A stretch of 64,000 nt of DNA from Campylorhamphus procurvoides (taxonomy: Eukaryota > Chordata > Aves > Passeriformes > Dendrocolaptidae), in assembly GCA_013396655.1 (NCBI GenBank), contig WBMV01006632.1, positions 1,001,806-1,065,805 on the forward strand. Reading direction: 5' to 3'. The notes under the pieces are model-generated. The model made no database searches. It had not been told where the DNA came from and saw nothing but the letters and a program-made list of their open reading frames with translations. A program made the position numbers and the translations under genes. Positions 51,201-57,200 of this stretch are shown here, piece after piece. How positions within the stretch are numbered: the stretch's first letter is position 1; each line of letters opens with the position of its first letter.

Positions 51201-54200
51201 CTGGCTATCACCAGAGGTAAGAAAAGAGATTAAGTTTTCTGAAAGAAAATTCTCGTTTCAGATTTCTGTGAACATTTTTTTCCTGTTTCTAGTCTTGCAA
51301 CCCAAACTGCAATATTTATAGCATAAATATTCCCTCCTGACCACAAATGTCTTCTTTTTACAGGGGTTCCTCGCTATACTGCTACTGGCACCATTGTGCT
51401 TTCAATAGATGACATCAATGCCAATTGCCCAACTATTAATACTGAGTTAAGGAAAGTATGTATGCATTCCCCATCAGTGATTATCACAGCAAAGCATAGG
51501 GATGGCAATCTGTATGCTACTCCCTTTACATTCAGCATACATGGTGAACCTCAAACTACATGGATTATCAGATCAATAAATGGTAAATTAATCTACATTT
51601 TATAACAGAATAAACCATACTAATAAGTTCTTATATAAGGTAACTGAGGAGGATAATATTTTATCAACAAACAAAATAGTTATTGGAATCTATCCTAACC
51701 TCACTTAAATGTGATTTTATGCTCATATGAATCCAATAAGTTGCTCCATATTTGCATATAAATATATAAAATCATATTAGAATTAGAATCAGAATCATTA
51801 TATGTGTTTTAACTAGTTGTCTTTTAAAAGAATCTGAAAATTTACTAAAATATAGAGCAGAAAAACTGTACTTTGAGTATGACAAGAACCTCTAATGTCT
51901 AAACATAGTGATGTAAATCAAAAGAAGTAATTTGATACTTTTTTATTTCTATAGTATCTAAAAAATCTGAAGCATATTAAAGAACTTTCAAAATTTTGTA
52001 TTAAAATATAAAGTTTTTAGTTGGCAGTTTTACTGTTATGAGAGGCATATGAAATGGCAAATATAAATACAACTTCTGCAATTTATTGTACCCATTAGAC
52101 TTGTATTTCTACAAAAACTGTTTTAGTCAGTGCCCAGAGGGGCTTTTCCAGTTTCTTCCAATGGGACATGACAAACTAATGAATTAATCAAATCTCATAT
52201 ATTATTAAATGACAGAATTTGCATAACTTGCTGTATGCATTGAAGACTACATTTAATGGTAAATAACACAATTACAACTCTTCTTCAGTCTCCTGCTTGT
52301 CCTAAGCAGATGCAAACATGTAACTTTAAATTTTTTTAACCTACTGAAAAACTTTTTGAAAAACATAGGTAAGTTCCTTGTGAGAGGAAAAAGAAAAGCA
52401 TTAAACTTGCAATTTTCATATTTACCATTGTGCAAGTAAAAATCAGGAAAAGTAGAAGTAAAAATAAAAAAGTTCATATGCCCCTTTTGTATTTCTCAAG
52501 CTCAAAAGTCATAACTAGAGTGATCTGGCCCAAGTTTTCTAAAAGAAAGAACTAGCATAGAAGAGTGTCATAAGTTTCAGCTTTGAATAAGTACGGGGAT
52601 GCATAAGCAACAGATGATCTTAGGGAACTCTTAGTCTCATATTCTGTTCTGTGAACATAACTAACAAAAGGTAGAGATTTGTAGAGCACTTACAGTCAAC
52701 ACTGTCATCTAAATATTTTTCTCCTTTTTTTCCCCCCCCCCAAAGCCTCCTCTGCAGAACTAGTGAGTCAGAACATGGACTTTTACCTTTATAGGATCTA
52801 TATCACTGTAAGAGACAGCCAAGGCCGACGCTGCGCTAGACCACATATAATTCCTGTGCAAGCTTGTCAGTGTGATAGTCGGAATTACTGCACCAGTGGG
52901 GCCACAAAAATAATCATCATCGGTGGTGGTGGTGGTGGTGGTGCCGGTGGTGGTGGTGGTGGTGCCGGTGGTGGTGGCGCCGGTGGTGGCGGTGGCACAG
53001 ATTTTGGAGGTGATGAAGGGGGTCGGGAAGATGGAGGACAACAAGGTGGTGGTGATGGTCAGACTAGACCTGGAGGAGGAGATATAGGGGACGACACAGA
53101 CTGGCAGGTTTATACTGATGGATATGGTGGAGGTGAGGAAGGATATACTGCATCCATTGATGACGGTTATGCTGGAAATGAAAATTATGGTGGCAGAGAT
53201 TACCAGTCACCTACCACACTTAGCGGTGCTGCGATTGGCCTGATGTTTCTTGGTGGATTAATATTTGTTTGTAAGTATAAAATTAAGAAAACTATTTTAA
53301 TACTTTTTTTAAAAGCATAGTTTTTTTAATTCTGCTAGAATAAGGTGACTTTTCTGGTTGGTTGTTAATCTATTTGCTCCTATGGGCCAATTGACAAGAA
53401 AAAATCATCTTTGAAATTTAAAAAATGTCTATATACTTTATGTTATATACACTTACATACATATTTCTTTCAGAAATAACTATTTCCTTCCTAAGACTTA
53501 GGGTTGGAGTTTTTTTCCTAAGACATTATTTAGTTCTCAAACCATCAGATAAAGCTGTTCAGTAACTTCAAACTTATATTTTTCAATTTGTCCTTCCATT
53601 ACATTCCTAGAAGAAATGAACAAGCATCAGCCTCAGGTTGGGTAAAAAAAATATCTAAATAACAAGATTCCTTTGAATTCAAAGCCAGATTTCAGTAGTA
53701 GAACAATAAATACTATCATCTTAGATTTTGAAACTTTTGGCTATTACTTCCAAATATTAGATCTATTAAAAACAAGTAGGATTTATGATAACAGAATAAA
53801 AACAGAGCATTCATTCATATATACTAGTATTTTCAGGGAGTATGAGTTTAATGAATAAGAATGACTCAAGTTAGAATTTATTCAAGCAAATATTTCTCAG
53901 ACCACCACAGTCAGATATGATCGACCCTCTTTCATGGCTGTTAGGGCATCAAGCAATTAACATCTAAAATTTCCCATTGCACAAATACTGACTAAATAAC
54001 CTGAGGAAATCCCTGATTTTTTCAGGAGGGGGTTTGTTTTGATCTTTGACTAGTAGAAATCAACAAACAAAATTTTGCATCAGCAAGTGCTGTTTTGTGT
54101 GTAGTCCCCAGTGGCTAATGTTACAGGACAGACTGCCATTCTGCCTTTGGAAATCTCCTCTCCTAGTTGGTAGTCTGTACTAAATACATCCTCAGTAGTG

Positions 54201-57200
54201 CAGGTAGTAAGGTAGCACTTTGTACACAGTTTTTAGCCTTTTCTCCATTTTTCTTCAGTTCACTTTGATGTTCAAACGATGAGAGGGCTGGAGTGGCTCT
54301 TCTATGAAGACAGACTGAGAGAGTTGCAGCTGTTCAGACTAGAAAAGGCTACAGAAGACATCAGAACAGCCTTCCTGTACCTAAAGGGGGCCTACAAGAA
54401 AGCTGGGGAGGGACTTTTTACAAGGGCATGAAGTGATAGGACAAGGGGAAATGGCTTTAAACTGAAAGAGCGTAGGTTTTGGAAGAAATTCTTTACTGTG
54501 AGAGTGATAAGACATAGACACAGGTTGCCCAGAGAAGTTGTGAATGCCTCATCCCTGGAATTGTTTAAGGCCAGGCTGAAAGGGGACTTTGGGCAAAACA
54601 GACGATGGAAGGTGTCCCTGCCCATGGCAGGGTCGAAACTAGATGACCCTTAAGGTCCCTTCCAACCCAAACCATCCTATGATTCTATGAATTAATATTG
54701 CATTGCCTTTCTAAAATGAGCAGTGTTTTCAATGTTTGCATTTACAGAATTCTGCAATTTCCAACACTGAGCTCTTGAAACAACTAAGCATAATAGAGCA
54801 ACTGGGAAACCTGACTCAATCTATGTAAACACTTGTTGAAACCAGGGCTTGGGGTTTGCCTCTGTTGTTCTTTCAAATCAAGCATTATGTATATGTAATA
54901 TAAAAATTGCAACTGGAGCCTTAGCCAAAGATCACTGTAGTCAGATGGATATCTGAACACTGAATCTCAAGTGTCTGTGTATTTCTTTTCAATTACAATA
55001 TTTCAAGAGTCAAATGTATGCTGATATATCAGGAATGAAAAGCACTGAATGCTATACATAGCAAGACTGGTTCTGTTTGTTTAATTTTCATATGTATGCA
55101 ACTTATACTGATTCAGTTGAGAGAGATCAAAGTCTCTTCCTAGGTCCATAGGCATAAATTTGGAGTAACAGCCCTACTCCACCCCTGTGTTGCTCTGCTA
55201 TAACTAAAGGTACAAATTATTCTGAATTTCTAAATATATACATATTTTTAAAAAGCAGTTAATGATTCTGAAAGCCGGACTTGCAGGCTGCTTGGCTTTT
55301 AACATTTTAAAGACATATTTTCCAAAGTTTGTGAGCACCTGCCCTCCGGGAAAAGCATTATTCCTGTGAGGAAGAGACATCCTAAATCCTTGTTTCCTGT
55401 TCCTTTTCTGTTAAGTGATTCCAATTTTGATGTCAATGAGCGATTGTTGTCGCTGTGGACGGGGCGCTGCAGGTGGAGTTGGAACTGGATTTGAACCTGT
55501 ACCTGAATGCACAGAAGGGGCAATTCATCCATGGGGAATAGAAGGTGCACAGCCTGAAGACCGGGTCAGTACATCCCATGTTTCTAAAATCAGAAGTAAC
55601 TCATATTTAGAGAAAAGACTGCATTTGACTATAGAAAGTGATTGTAGAGCTGTGTCTTCTAAAGTCTGGCATTGTCAACAATTGCCAAGCAGATACGAAA
55701 GGTGATTCTTAACTAACATTCCCAGATAGAGTTTTTGTGCTTTAAGTTGTGTTCTATTAGTCTGGAATGACAGTTTGGTGTTATTATTTCCCGAGACAAA
55801 ACACAATAACCAGCACACTTCTTCAGTGCAAATTTAGGACAAAGTAACACGAACCATCTTCACTGGTCACTGTTAATGTTGACAATGAAAAAAACTTTAG
55901 TTTGGACTGCTAATTCCTTAGCATGATTCACAAAGTCTTGGTCTTCATATGGGAATTTCAAGTCATCATTCATGGAGTCAAAACATTGTTTTCTAGGATG
56001 TTTCACACATTCTTGGCCCAACAACAGCTGCAGGAGGTGATTTTGGTGAACCGTCTGGTAAGCTGATCCTAAAATCTTCTATGTACACTGTCATAAAGCT
56101 ATCTTTCAAAACTTCATGCCTTCTGAATCATGGAGTAGTTTGATTTCCCACCTATAACCCAGCCCTTCCAACCTTACATCTGCAGATGGTCAAACTGATG
56201 CTCGTAGGACCTCCACTCTGAATAAAGAATATGGATGTTGAGCTTTTGAGCAGATTCTTTTCTGCAAACTACACTTATGTTGAAATACCTGCCAAGGCTT
56301 TTAAATCTCAGGCAATTTTTCTTTATCATTCCAGCTGCTGAATGAAGGGTCTTTTCAAGAAACCAGTTTTAGCTGAAATAAATCTTGAGGCCAGAATAAG
56401 TAAATTTGTTTTCATAACTCAGGGTGAAAGGTTCAGTTCTTCCCAGTTTTCAGTCTCTGCTTCCCACAAGAGAGAATGTCAAGTAGCTAGGTAATTACAG
56501 ACCATTTGTGCATTAATGTAGACAGAAAGCTGGTACATAGCACAATAAATTCATGCTTCTGAGATAAGATTTCCCCAGGAATTTGGTGACCATGGAGAGT
56601 AAGTCAAGCTGTGCAGTGCCACTTTCTCCTTGTCCCCCATTCCTTACCTCACCACAGGAAGGAAGGATACCAGGACAGATCCATTTTCACTAGCTTCTGA
56701 CAAGAAGAAATGTTACTCTGTAAGATAACTTCTCTGTTGACTATTATTGATAAAAAAAATGTTCTCACATGTTTTCACTTCATAAAAATGAAAAAAAAAG
56801 ATATAATTTAGCCTATGTTTCTTAATGTAACCATAGTCAAGACTGCTGTATGTAACTCTATTATCATAAAATATGCTGAACATTAAGACCACTCTTTCCT
56901 TGTTATCATATATGAAAAAATTTGGAGAAGATAAAAGCCTGTAAGTAATAATTTATAATTTACTGTAAAGACCTTTTCATTCTGCATTATAAATTGGTGG
57001 GTTTTATGATCCATTACTGTTCTCTCTAATCCCCCTTAAAAATGTAACCACTAGAAAATGTGAAAGGAATAACAAAGCTTTTTTTTTTTCCTAAGAGCGC
57101 AAGGCAAAATAATTTTAACCCTGATGTAATCATAAATATACATTCATGTATTTGCATAAATATCCTTAAGCATTATCTGATTTTCTAATGCAAGCCCCAT

